A stretch of 5,703 nucleotides of DNA. Source: Ahrensia sp. (GTDB taxonomy: Bacteria; Pseudomonadota; Alphaproteobacteria; Rhizobiales; Rhizobiaceae). The position numbers and the translations under genes are program-made. The notes below the pieces were generated by a model, which ran no database searches, was not told where the DNA came from, and was given only the letters and a program-made list of their open reading frames with translations. The stretch covers positions 1 to 5,703 of the forward strand of contig JAHEJF010000154.1 in NCBI GenBank assembly GCA_024639025.1, in the 5' to 3' direction. Position 1 is the stretch's first letter, and every line of letters begins with the position of its first letter. This document shows, in pieces, positions 1 through 5,390 of this stretch.

Positions 1-1
1 G

Positions 2-73
2 TCAACAAGTGCGAATGCTTTCATTCCCGGATGGTTGACTACATGTAGCAATGCAATGATGGGGCGCGGATGA
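2..73 (+). CDS. possible C-terminal end of an upstream gene (partial)
   Basis: An open frame enters from the left edge and stops with TGA at 71-73, reading ...AFIPGWLTTCSNAMMGRG. Its stop overlaps the first ATG of the next gene as ATGA, the classic arrangement for translational coupling. Only 23 residues are visible and no family can be recognised. A second frame also enters from the edge and stops with TAG at 46-48, so the choice between them rests only on the ATGA overlap. It could equally be non-coding leader DNA. Confidence 0.22.
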   Translation, partial: STSANAFIPGWLTTCSNAMMGRG

Positions 74-795
74 TGATGCGGCACAGATCTTGCCTGCTAA
101 AATCAACCATACGCTCTGCTATTCTGTGCGGCTTGATTTCAATAATCGAGCCGCATTTTGCTTTTGCGGATATTATTGATCAAAACAAACCGCTCACCGA
201 AAATTGTAACCCGGACTCAACCACCTTCTATGAAGCGAAATTGCGATACATTCACATCGCCAAATGTGCTGCCACCAAGACCGACTTGCCACCGCAATTG
301 GCGATAGCCGTGATCGAAATCGAAAGCAACTTCAATCCAAATGCGCGCGGTGCGGCTGGGGAAGTTGGGCTGATGCAAGTTATGCCGCCAACCGCCAGAT
401 TGCTTGGGTTTTCGGGCAGTTTGGAGCAATTGAAGGACCCTGAGACAAATATTGATCAGGGCGTTCGATACCTTGCAGACGCCTATCGCCTGGCCAAGGG
501 CGATCTTTGCACAACTGTGATGAAGTATCGAGCCGGACACGGTGAAAGTCGCTTTTCCGTGCGTTCGGTCGATTATTGCCGTAAAGCCAGGGCAATATTA
601 TCAAGAGAAGGCTATGAGGTCTCTGGCGTTTTACCCAAAGCGACATTTGGATTTACATCGTCATCGGGTGTTGGCTCCGGTAACAATTGTCTGCGGCGCA
701 GTTTCAAGCCGGGCCCGGGTTATGGTCGCTGTATTGGCAACAGCTCAGTTTTCTCGAAATCAGCGATACGCTCTCGCCGTGCAATATTTCAATGA
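70..795 (+). CDS. secreted lytic transglycosylase, SLT (goose-lysozyme-like) domain
   Basis: A 241-residue periplasmic or exported murein hydrolase, expected to cleave the MurNAc-GlcNAc bond of peptidoglycan with formation of 1,6-anhydroMurNAc. Residues 1-33 form a signal peptide: a basic start (MMMRHR), a hydrophobic core, and an AFA|D cleavage site. The SLT domain spans about 55-165. It contains the IEIES motif with presumed catalytic Glu85, GLMQVMPPTA at 100-109, and the YRAGHG motif at 153-158 in place of the usual YNAG. The mature part has six cysteines (46, 66, 147, 170, 207, 221), which suggests disulfides. The tail beyond about residue 180 is glycine-, serine- and arginine-rich and matches nothing I recognise. 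Three ATGs lie in tandem (70, 73, 76). The frame is closed upstream by TAG at 46-48, so 70 is the earliest ATG, and the first ATG overlaps an upstream TGA. A lipoprotein gene follows 36 bases later, probably in the same operon. Enzyme class is secure; the exact role (housekeeping or secretion/pilus assembly) is not. Confidence 0.9.
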   Translation: MMMRHRSCLLKSTIRSAILCGLISIIEPHFAFADIIDQNKPLTENCNPDSTTFYEAKLRYIHIAKCAATKTDLPPQLAIAVIEIESNFNPNARGAAGEVGLMQVMPPTARLLGFSGSLEQLKDPETNIDQGVRYLADAYRLAKGDLCTTVMKYRAGHGESRFSVRSVDYCRKARAILSREGYEVSGVLPKATFGFTSSSGVGSGNNCLRRSFKPGPGYGRCIGNSSVFSKSAIRSRRAIFQ

Positions 796-821
796 TGATA
801 TCTATTCCCGAAAACATTTGA

Positions 822-826
822 TGGAA
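822..826 (+). promoter_or_regulatory. ribosome binding site supporting the lipoprotein start
   Basis: TGGAA lies 5 bases before the ATG at 832, a modest Shine-Dalgarno match at a suitable distance. Together with the lipobox immediately after the start, it fixes this start codon over any downstream ATG. Confidence 0.45.
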
Positions 827-831
827 TTTCG

Positions 832-1884
832 ATGCGCAAATCTGCTCTTATCTTGATTTTGATACTCTTGGCTGGTTGCCAATCCACGACACAGACCAGC
901 GATGTCTTGTCCCTGGATGATGGTGAATCAAGTAGTACGCCAATAGTTGCTGAATCAATAGGGAGTGCACCAACGACGGTGGGCTTTGTTCTATCATCCC
1001 TAAAAGGTGCAAACGGGCTGGCGATAAGAAATGGAGCCGTCTTAGCGCAGGAGCAATTGTCCGGTGACAAGCTCTCCCTCGCAATAGTCAATTCTTCATC
1101 GATAATATGGCCCGATGGAAAATCCATCACGTTGGTCGCCACATCCGGAAGCGCATCAACGGCTGCGCCTGAAGGCAGCATACCAGTCGCACTGGATAGC
1201 ATACGCCCTCCTAGCGGTGGTTTTGCTTTTGTTGCAAGCCATTATGATAGCCTCGAGGCAGGTCTCAGACATGCAGCAGCAAAAGGTGGGCGGATAGTTA
1301 TTGCGACTAATGAAGACGATATTGAGAGTTTGTCGCGAGTAAAGGCCAATCTGGGAGGCTTGGTTGATATTGTCACTTACGGCAGCCAGGAAAGCGCCGC
1401 GCAAACAGCGGCAAAGTTATCCTCCGGAGATCCAGTTGTCGCGATTGGGTTTTCTGGAAAAGATCGTAAAATTGTCGATATTGCGGGTGCACTAAGGCGC
1501 AGCAACCAACAAGTTGTGATTGTTGGTCACAAGGGCTGGACGGAAACTCTGATTGCAAATTCTGCACTGGAGGGTGCAATAATTGCCAGGCCAGATACAG
1601 CCAATTTTGGACTGATAGCCGAACGCTATCAAGCACGGTTTAATCAGCCTCTGACCAACGCAGCGATTGCTGGCTTTGACGTAATGGCGATTGCAGCCGG
1701 AATCATGCGCACGAGTGGCGAAAAAGCACTGAGTAGAGAAGCGCTTTTGGCACCATCCGGATTTCGTGGAGCGTCTGGCGCATTCCGATTTCGCCAAGAC
1801 GGAACTTTCGAAAGACTATTCGAAATTGCTCAAGTCAAATCGGGAGCATTGGTGCGGATTGCTCCGGCTCCTAGCGGATTCTGA
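832..1884 (+). CDS. lipoprotein with type 1 periplasmic-binding (LIVBP / PBP-activator-like) fold
   Basis: A 350-residue lipoprotein. A short signal sequence ends in the lipobox LAGC, with acylated Cys16. Residues +2/+3 are Gln-Ser, not Asp, which favours outer-membrane sorting. A low-complexity Ser/Thr linker (about 17-47) leads into a Leu/Ile/Val-binding-protein-like domain at about 48-345. This opens with VGFVLSSLKGANGLAIRNGA (49-68). Further signs are the alternating strand-helix pattern, AAIAGFDVMAIAAGIMR (277-293), and the closing FRGASGAFRFRQDGTFER block (311-328). This fold is shared by ABC-transporter binding proteins and by LpoA-type activators of class A penicillin-binding proteins. 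A bare lipoprotein with no permease genes next to it, directly behind a murein hydrolase, favours the second reading, but this is inference. The region corresponding to the first half of the domain (about 70-130) is shorter than in amino-acid-binding homologues. Expression is probably coupled to the transglycosylase. Confidence 0.8.
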   Translation: MRKSALILILILLAGCQSTTQTSDVLSLDDGESSSTPIVAESIGSAPTTVGFVLSSLKGANGLAIRNGAVLAQEQLSGDKLSLAIVNSSSIIWPDGKSITLVATSGSASTAAPEGSIPVALDSIRPPSGGFAFVASHYDSLEAGLRHAAAKGGRIVIATNEDDIESLSRVKANLGGLVDIVTYGSQESAAQTAAKLSSGDPVVAIGFSGKDRKIVDIAGALRRSNQQVVIVGHKGWTETLIANSALEGAIIARPDTANFGLIAERYQARFNQPLTNAAIAGFDVMAIAAGIMRTSGEKALSREALLAPSGFRGASGAFRFRQDGTFERLFEIAQVKSGALVRIAPAPSGF

Positions 1885-2002
1885 ATTGTGAACTAAAGGA
1901 ATGTTTTTCAGGTTTGCGAACCGACAAGCGTAGAATTCAACCGATCATTACTCTGCAACTAATGCCTGAAACTCAAGCTAAATTAACTAAAGTCGCGAAG
2001 AG

Positions 2003-2054
2003 AATCCCTGTTATTTTAGCGCAGGTAATTCTTTCCTGAGCGTCGACAGGGGTT
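2003..2054. repeat. nested inverted repeat / long hairpin
   Basis: The outer arms AATCCCTGT (2003-2011) and ACAGGGGTT (2046-2054) can form nine pairs, one of them T-G. Inside them, GCgCAGG (2019-2025) and CCTGaGC (2035-2041) form a second stem with one G/A mismatch and a 9-base loop. No T-run follows on either strand, so it is not a simple intrinsic terminator. It could be a structured RNA, a protein-binding palindrome or a remnant of a mobile element end. Confidence 0.45.
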
Positions 2055-2075
2055 TGTGGACAGATTGTAGCATTG

Positions 2076-2124
2076 GTTAAGCGAGAGCTTGGCCCATCTG
2101 TTGGCTCTGTCAGAGCAACTTAAC
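2076..2124. repeat. competing inverted repeats (mutually exclusive stems)
   Basis: The outer arms GTTAAG (2076-2081) and CTTAAC (2119-2124) are perfect complements. Within them GCTCTG (2104-2109) pairs with adjacent CAGAGC (2111-2116), and its GCTCT can also pair with AGAGC at 2084-2088. The segment 2100-2119 is a near-perfect palindrome, GTTGgCTCTGtCAGAGCAAC. It is either an attenuator-like switchable structure or a protein-binding palindrome. No open frame starts close downstream, so no regulated gene can be named. Confidence 0.35.
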
Positions 2125-2202
2125 GGTTTCGGTGGCGGTTCATAATTCTGTTGGATAGCTAGTAAAATCCCTTCAAGTAAATCAACACATCACCCGAAAT
2201 TA

Positions 2203-2396
2203 TCCGCCTGGCAGTGATGCAGTATGTTCGGTTTCCGCTTTCACTGCGAAATGAAATTCTGAATGCTGAGTGGTTCCACAGCAGCAAGCAAGCTCTGGTG
2301 GCCATCAATGTCTGGCTCAGACAATACAGCCAGATCAGGCCACATCATGCAGTCAACATCCGCCCACCAACTCTGGAAACGGCACTATCAGAGTAA
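2203..2396 (+). pseudogene. decayed 3' end of an IS3-family transposase (integrase core remnant)
   Basis: Residues RNEILNAEWFHSSKQA, then INVWLRQYSQIRPHHAVNIRPP, match the C-terminal end of the DDE integrase core of IS3-family OrfB proteins (the usual pattern is R-[ND]-E-x-LN ... W-x-x-Y-N-x-x-RPH-x-x-L ... PP). Only about 60 residues remain of a protein of roughly 270-400. Upstream, codons for SAWQ at 2203-2214 resemble the family's SPWQNGY block but lie in another frame, so at least one frameshift is present. The segment reading YVRFPLSLRNE stands where YVESFHSRLRNE is expected, so the catalytic Glu of the DDE triad is gone. The GTG at 2214 is therefore not a real start. The rest of the element and its terminal inverted repeats are not recognisable. 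It cannot transpose on its own. Confidence 0.7.
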
Positions 2397-2480
2397 TATA
2401 ACAATTACTTAGAAAGCGGTTCAACCAGCGCATGCAAAACTGCAAAAAGTAAGCAATATCAATGCCAGAAAAATCTCATT

Positions 2481-2500
2481 TTGCCTTGTGGCCCAAGCAA
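2481..2500 (-). terminator. weak hairpin, possible distal terminator of the ATPase gene
   Basis: On the minus strand TTGCTTG and CAAGgCAA form a stem of seven pairs with one bulged base and a 5-base loop. A short T-tract (ATTTTTC) follows only after several intervening bases. It lies about 80 bases beyond the ATPase stop codon. The stem is weak and the T-tract displaced, so this is a guess. Confidence 0.22.
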
Positions 2501-2547
2501 TAATTTTAACTCTGACAGTACCCGCTATTCCCATCACGGATTTGATG

Positions 2548-2576
2548 AAGGCGACATGCAGTGTGAGATTCGCCTT
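2548..2576 (-). terminator. hairpin directly after the ATPase stop, possible terminator
   Basis: AAGGCGA (2548-2554) and TCGCCTT (2570-2576) are perfect complements separated by 15 bases. The repeat begins three bases beyond the minus-strand TGA at 2580-2582. Position and stem fit a transcript end or a 3' stabilising structure. No T-run follows on the minus strand, so rho-independent termination is doubtful. Confidence 0.33.
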
Positions 2577-2579
2577 GAT

Positions 2580-4454
2580 TCAAATCACAGCCTGTGGCCC
2601 ACCAGAGCAAGCTTCCACCGTGAGGCCCGGCTTTTGCTCGTTCAGACCAGTGACCTTGCATCGACCCGTCAGTTTCCGGTCGAAAAGCGCGCGTGCAAGA
2701 GGATTGATGAAGTGTTTCTCTATTCTGTTGCCGATTCCGCGGCCGCCTTCAAAGAAGTCTGTCGCGCACAGGCGCAAAAGAGCCTGGTACACGGTGGGAT
2801 CCAGCTCAACCACAATCCCCCGCTCACGCTTGATCGTAGCCAATACGCGGTCCAGCATCGACTGGAAGATCAGGCGTGCAGCTTCACCGGACAGAAAGTC
2901 GAACACAACTATGTTTTGGCCGATGCGATTGAGGAGTTCAGGGCGTTGCAACTCATTTCGGAAATGCATTGCAACCGATTGACTGATCTTGCGCTCCAAC
3001 TGCTCATGGCTGTCTGAAGGCAATGCATTCATGCCCTGGTTGGTTGTGCGGGATTTGGTCATTATTCCAATATTTGAGGTGAAAATAATGAGCGCCTCGG
3101 AGAAAAAAGCAGTCAATCCCCGCGCATCAGTCAATCGGCCCTCATCCAGAACCTGCAGAAAAATATCGAGTATTCTCGGATGCGCTTTTTCAACCTCGTC
3201 GAATAAGAATACGCTAAAGGGTCGCCGATGTGCTGCGTTTACAAGTTCGCCACCGCGCTCGTGGCCTGGATGGCCTGGCGGTGCGCCCAGAAGCCTTGTG
3301 ATCGAGTTCTCCTCCATGAATTCCGACATATCGAACCGTTGGCAGGCAGCCTCGTCTCCAAACAGAAGTTCTGTCACTGCCTTGGCCAACTCTGTTTTGC
3401 CTACGCCAGTGGGGCCGGCCAGAAACATTACGCCTCTTGGTCGATTATGGCGCGATCCTGCTTGCTGGGCACCCGATAAACCCATTGCGGATCGCGCAAG
3501 AATGTCCATTGTGCGTTCAAGCGCATAGTCTTGACCCTTGATCCGCTTACTCAGTATCGCGTCCGCATTCTGCAAACGGTCGTGCAGGACACCCGACGCC
3601 CAGGGATTTCGTCGCATTCCGGTTCGGTAGATTCGAATGGCATCCGACAGCCTTTCCGTTTCAATGCCCTCGGCTCGCGCTACAGACATGACCGATCCCA
3701 TGGCATTGAGGGTTTCCCCGTCACATTCGATCGCAAAATTTTGTAAATGCTCTGCTTCAGCTTCAGGTGGCCTATCCGGCGTCTTTGCATCAAGAGAGAT
3801 TAATTGTGTTGCGTAGTGAAATCGGTCTTCTAGATTGGGCAGTTCTACGTGAATGTCACGTAACAGATCGTTGTCCACAGTGAACCATTCCGGAAGGTCT
3901 GCTAAGTGATCAACAATCCAGATCGTTACAAGATTTGTATTCTGGCTTGCTTGAAATCGTGTTTGCCGATCTATCTTCACAAAAAATGATTCATGCTCGG
4001 CTCTTGATTGCGCCGCCAAATGGGATGCGTAATCAACAACGAGCGCAACAGGTGCAGTGGCGCTATCTCTCAAGGTGTTACAGGCTGCTGCCAACTGCGA
4101 CAAGGTCAGTTCTGGTGTGTCAAGTTGTACATGATGCGCGTGAAGCAATTTTGAAATTGTTTTGGCGTCTTGCCCGGAAACAGTAAGCCCTCCGACCAAA
4201 TCGTGGTGGAGAACGGTTTTGATCCCGTGCGTTTGCAGAAGAGATGGGAGGATATGGCCGATACCAACAAAATTGAATCCACTGGTTTCCAATTTGGGAA
4301 AAACATCGCGGATATTTCCTGACAAAACCAAATGCGATGCGTAGTTCAGAGAAGAAGAGAATTCGTCAAACCAAGCAGGTGGCTGTTGCGAGGGAACGCT
4401 GTCAGCGAAATTTGGCGCCTTTTTGATCTTATCTTTTTGCACTCGAGCTGCCAT
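2580..4454 (-). CDS. AAA+ ATPase: one ClpB/ClpA-type D2 motor behind a divergent, P-loop-less AAA-like domain
   Basis: From the ATG at 4454 the protein has 624 residues. Numbering starts at that ATG. Residues 27-235 look like a decayed AAA+ module: VLSGNIRDVF (43-52) stands where a Walker A would be expected but has no GK[ST]. APVALVVDY (134-142) resembles a Walker B strand, and IWIVDHLADLPEWF (178-191) resembles a sensor-1 strand. The C-terminal half is an intact Clp/Hsp100 AAA_2 motor: Walker A GPTGVGKT (347-354), Walker B FLFDE (416-420), sensor 1 TSN (459-461), ELLNRIG with likely arginine finger Arg510, and a D2-small domain with sensor-2 motif GGRGIGNRIEK (570-580). Clp N-domain repeats and the ClpB coiled-coil M-domain are absent. 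The loop after sensor 1 lacks the IGF/IGL tripeptide that docks ClpP, so a protease partner is unlikely. Expected work is ATP-driven remodelling of an unknown protein. The start is uncertain: ATGs at 4514 and 4529 and a TTG at 4679 are in frame, and the frame stays open to 4716. It is not ClpB, ClpA or T6SS ClpV. The ATPase call is secure; the role is unknown. Confidence 0.88.
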   Translation of the reverse strand: MAARVQKDKIKKAPNFADSVPSQQPPAWFDEFSSSLNYASHLVLSGNIRDVFPKLETSGFNFVGIGHILPSLLQTHGIKTVLHHDLVGGLTVSGQDAKTISKLLHAHHVQLDTPELTLSQLAAACNTLRDSATAPVALVVDYASHLAAQSRAEHESFFVKIDRQTRFQASQNTNLVTIWIVDHLADLPEWFTVDNDLLRDIHVELPNLEDRFHYATQLISLDAKTPDRPPEAEAEHLQNFAIECDGETLNAMGSVMSVARAEGIETERLSDAIRIYRTGMRRNPWASGVLHDRLQNADAILSKRIKGQDYALERTMDILARSAMGLSGAQQAGSRHNRPRGVMFLAGPTGVGKTELAKAVTELLFGDEAACQRFDMSEFMEENSITRLLGAPPGHPGHERGGELVNAAHRRPFSVFLFDEVEKAHPRILDIFLQVLDEGRLTDARGLTAFFSEALIIFTSNIGIMTKSRTTNQGMNALPSDSHEQLERKISQSVAMHFRNELQRPELLNRIGQNIVVFDFLSGEAARLIFQSMLDRVLATIKRERGIVVELDPTVYQALLRLCATDFFEGGRGIGNRIEKHFINPLARALFDRKLTGRCKVTGLNEQKPGLTVEACSGGPQAVI

Positions 4455-4847
4455 CCCAACGACAATACAGAAAATCTGTGAAACAAGGAAATCTTGGCCT
4501 ACCGCCAGAACCATCGCTTTGACCTGCATCAATCTTAGTAGGCGCTGTATCAAGTCGAAAACGGAATGAACTGGCAATGTTTTGCAGTGTCTATGTGGGC
4601 CTCCTACGAGAAAACCGTATTTGGCCAGCGGTGGCGCGCAGTCGGCGGCAATGAAGAGGTCTTGCGACTCGCGGCCCAAAGGTCCTTTTCTATTCGAATG
4701 AGTCTGGCAGCCCCGTTATGCGGACACTTCGGCAGCCCCTGAAATTGGAAACACTACAATCGAAAATCAAATGGCCAAGTTACTGCGTTCATCAGACTTC
4801 AATTGCCGTGTGGGTTTTTGGCACGGTCCTCAGCTAAGGCTAGTCAT
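4455..4847. other. gap between the ATPase and the DUF6714-like gene; partly open in the ATPase frame
   Basis: This 393-base gap separates two minus-strand genes. The ATPase frame stays open back to the TAA at 4716-4718. If translated from the TTG at 4679 it would add 75 residues, including a hydrophobic stretch (about MVLAVGQDFLVSQIFCIVVG) just before the chosen start. The TTG has AAAGGA only two bases upstream, too close for a good ribosome binding site. The part around 4610-4680 is clearly richer in G+C than its surroundings. No other gene is seen. A weak stem, CCGTG (4806-4810) with CACGG (4822-4826), lies just past the DUF6714-like stop. No promoter could be named with confidence. Confidence 0.5.
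4706..4739. repeat. 9-base direct repeat GGCAGCCCC x2
   Basis: GGCAGCCCC occurs at 4706-4714 and again at 4731-4739, starts 25 bases apart, in the gap upstream of the ATPase. It may be a pair of binding sites or a small duplication scar. A chance repeat cannot be excluded. Confidence 0.35.
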
Positions 4848-5324
4848 TCAGGCTTCATCCCAATAATTTCGAAGTGCATTTTCTGCAAACTCGGCAAGAT
4901 CTCGGTTATTACCAAAATAGTTCAGAAACTTTTTGACGACGCTTTTTTGTTCTCTTGTAAGAAGTTCGAACTTTGATTTTCTGAATTCGTGTAGCATTTC
5001 CAGTTCGGTGCCCGGATCAAGAGAAATCAAGAAAGCCTCCGAAACATATTCGATGCTATCGGGATTTCTCAGAGCCCAGATCAGATAGGCTGGTAAGTAG
5101 TAACGATAGGCCTTGGGGCTGAATGCGCCTGGCGCCGCATAATTGTATACGATCATCGCATCATCCATGTCTTGCCAAGCAACACCACCATAGAACTGCT
5201 GAATATCCACATCATCACGGCAATCTGGATGAAGCAATTGTTCATCTGTCGGTGGCGATCGGTCGTCAAATGCGAGACGAATGTCTGCTTCTAAACTCTC
5301 AATTGGATCGCTTGTCTTGTTCAT
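4848..5324 (-). CDS. small acidic protein, DUF6714-like, function unknown
   Basis: A 158-residue soluble protein with no signal peptide or membrane segment, acidic overall. The central block FSPKAYRYYLPAYLIWAL (68-85) is the hallmark I associate with the DUF6714 family, where it follows a region ending in a short Tyr/Ala/Gly-rich stretch (IVYNYAAPGA, 58-67). The C-terminal part (about 119-156) is helical-looking, with LLTREQKSVVKKFLNYF typical of proteins of this type. Length matches the family. Small acidic proteins with this motif are found scattered in accessory DNA, often singly, and resemble immunity proteins of polymorphic toxin systems; that role is inference. The start is ATG at 5322-5324; no good Shine-Dalgarno is visible before it. 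It lies upstream of the ATPase on the same strand but 393 bases away, so co-transcription is uncertain. It is divergent from the partial gene at 5391, with a 66-base shared upstream region. Family assignment is from memory of the motif, not from a search. Confidence 0.72.
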   Translation of the reverse strand: MNKTSDPIESLEADIRLAFDDRSPPTDEQLLHPDCRDDVDIQQFYGGVAWQDMDDAMIVYNYAAPGAFSPKAYRYYLPAYLIWALRNPDSIEYVSEAFLISLDPGTELEMLHEFRKSKFELLTREQKSVVKKFLNYFGNNRDLAEFAENALRNYWDEA

Positions 5325-5390
5325 TTGATTTGCAACGGTTCATAGGGCAAGAAATGCTAGGTAAGTTTAGTAAGAAATGGTGCGGATGTC
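5325..5390. promoter_or_regulatory. divergent intergenic region with an 8-base direct repeat
   Basis: This 66-base spacer must carry the control signals of both divergent small genes unless either is read through from elsewhere. AAGAAATG occurs at 5349-5356 and 5372-5379, starts 23 bases apart, close to two helical turns, which is the spacing of tandem sites for a dimeric regulator. No convincing -35/-10 pair was found on either strand. The evidence is positional, so confidence is low. Confidence 0.3.

Larger units (their letters stand above)
1885..2202. other. intergenic stretch without a convincing gene; holds two structured segments
   Basis: No frame on either strand reads as a plausible protein. 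The base composition drops towards A+T and stops are frequent in all frames. It contains a nested inverted repeat (2003-2054) and a set of competing short inverted repeats (2076-2124), listed separately. No stem followed by a T-run is visible directly after the lipoprotein stop, so where that operon terminates is unclear. The right end runs into the decayed transposase. The stretch may include older, unrecognisable insertion-sequence DNA. Confidence 0.6.
2397..2579. other. A+T-rich spacer between the IS remnant and the ATPase gene end
   Basis: No gene is seen. It holds two weak hairpins lying downstream of the convergently placed minus-strand ATPase gene, listed separately. It may include the former right end of the IS3 element, but no terminal inverted repeat could be assigned because the left end is missing. 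Confidence 0.5.

Noticed and set aside
217..646. Minus-strand frames opposite the transglycosylase
   Set aside because: They have no recognisable motif and are the antisense of a clear SLT domain.
542..856. Forward open frame of 104 codons overlapping the transglycosylase and the lipoprotein start
   Set aside because: It is an out-of-frame shadow with no domain, and it would overlap both well-supported genes.
2100..2119. IS6-family terminal repeat, suggested by GGCTCTGT
   Set aside because: The match to IS6-type ends stops after eight bases and no second end or transposase is present.
2076..2124. Integron attC site, suggested by GTTAAGC (2076-2082) and ACTTAAC (2118-2124)
   Set aside because: The order is GTTRRRY then RYYYAAC, opposite to that of an attC site, and no cassette gene or integrase is seen.
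1885..2579. tRNA or CRISPR array in the gene-free middle
   Set aside because: No cloverleaf-compatible arms with a T-loop motif and no regularly spaced repeats were found.
2481..3528. Several long forward frames opposite the ATPase gene
   Set aside because: They are antisense to conserved Clp motor motifs and are rich in Arg, Ser and Pro, as expected for complements of coding DNA.
2580..4679. Annotation of the ATPase as ClpB, ClpA or the T6SS ATPase ClpV
   Set aside because: There is only one intact P-loop, no Clp N-domain or M-domain, and no T6SS genes in the window.
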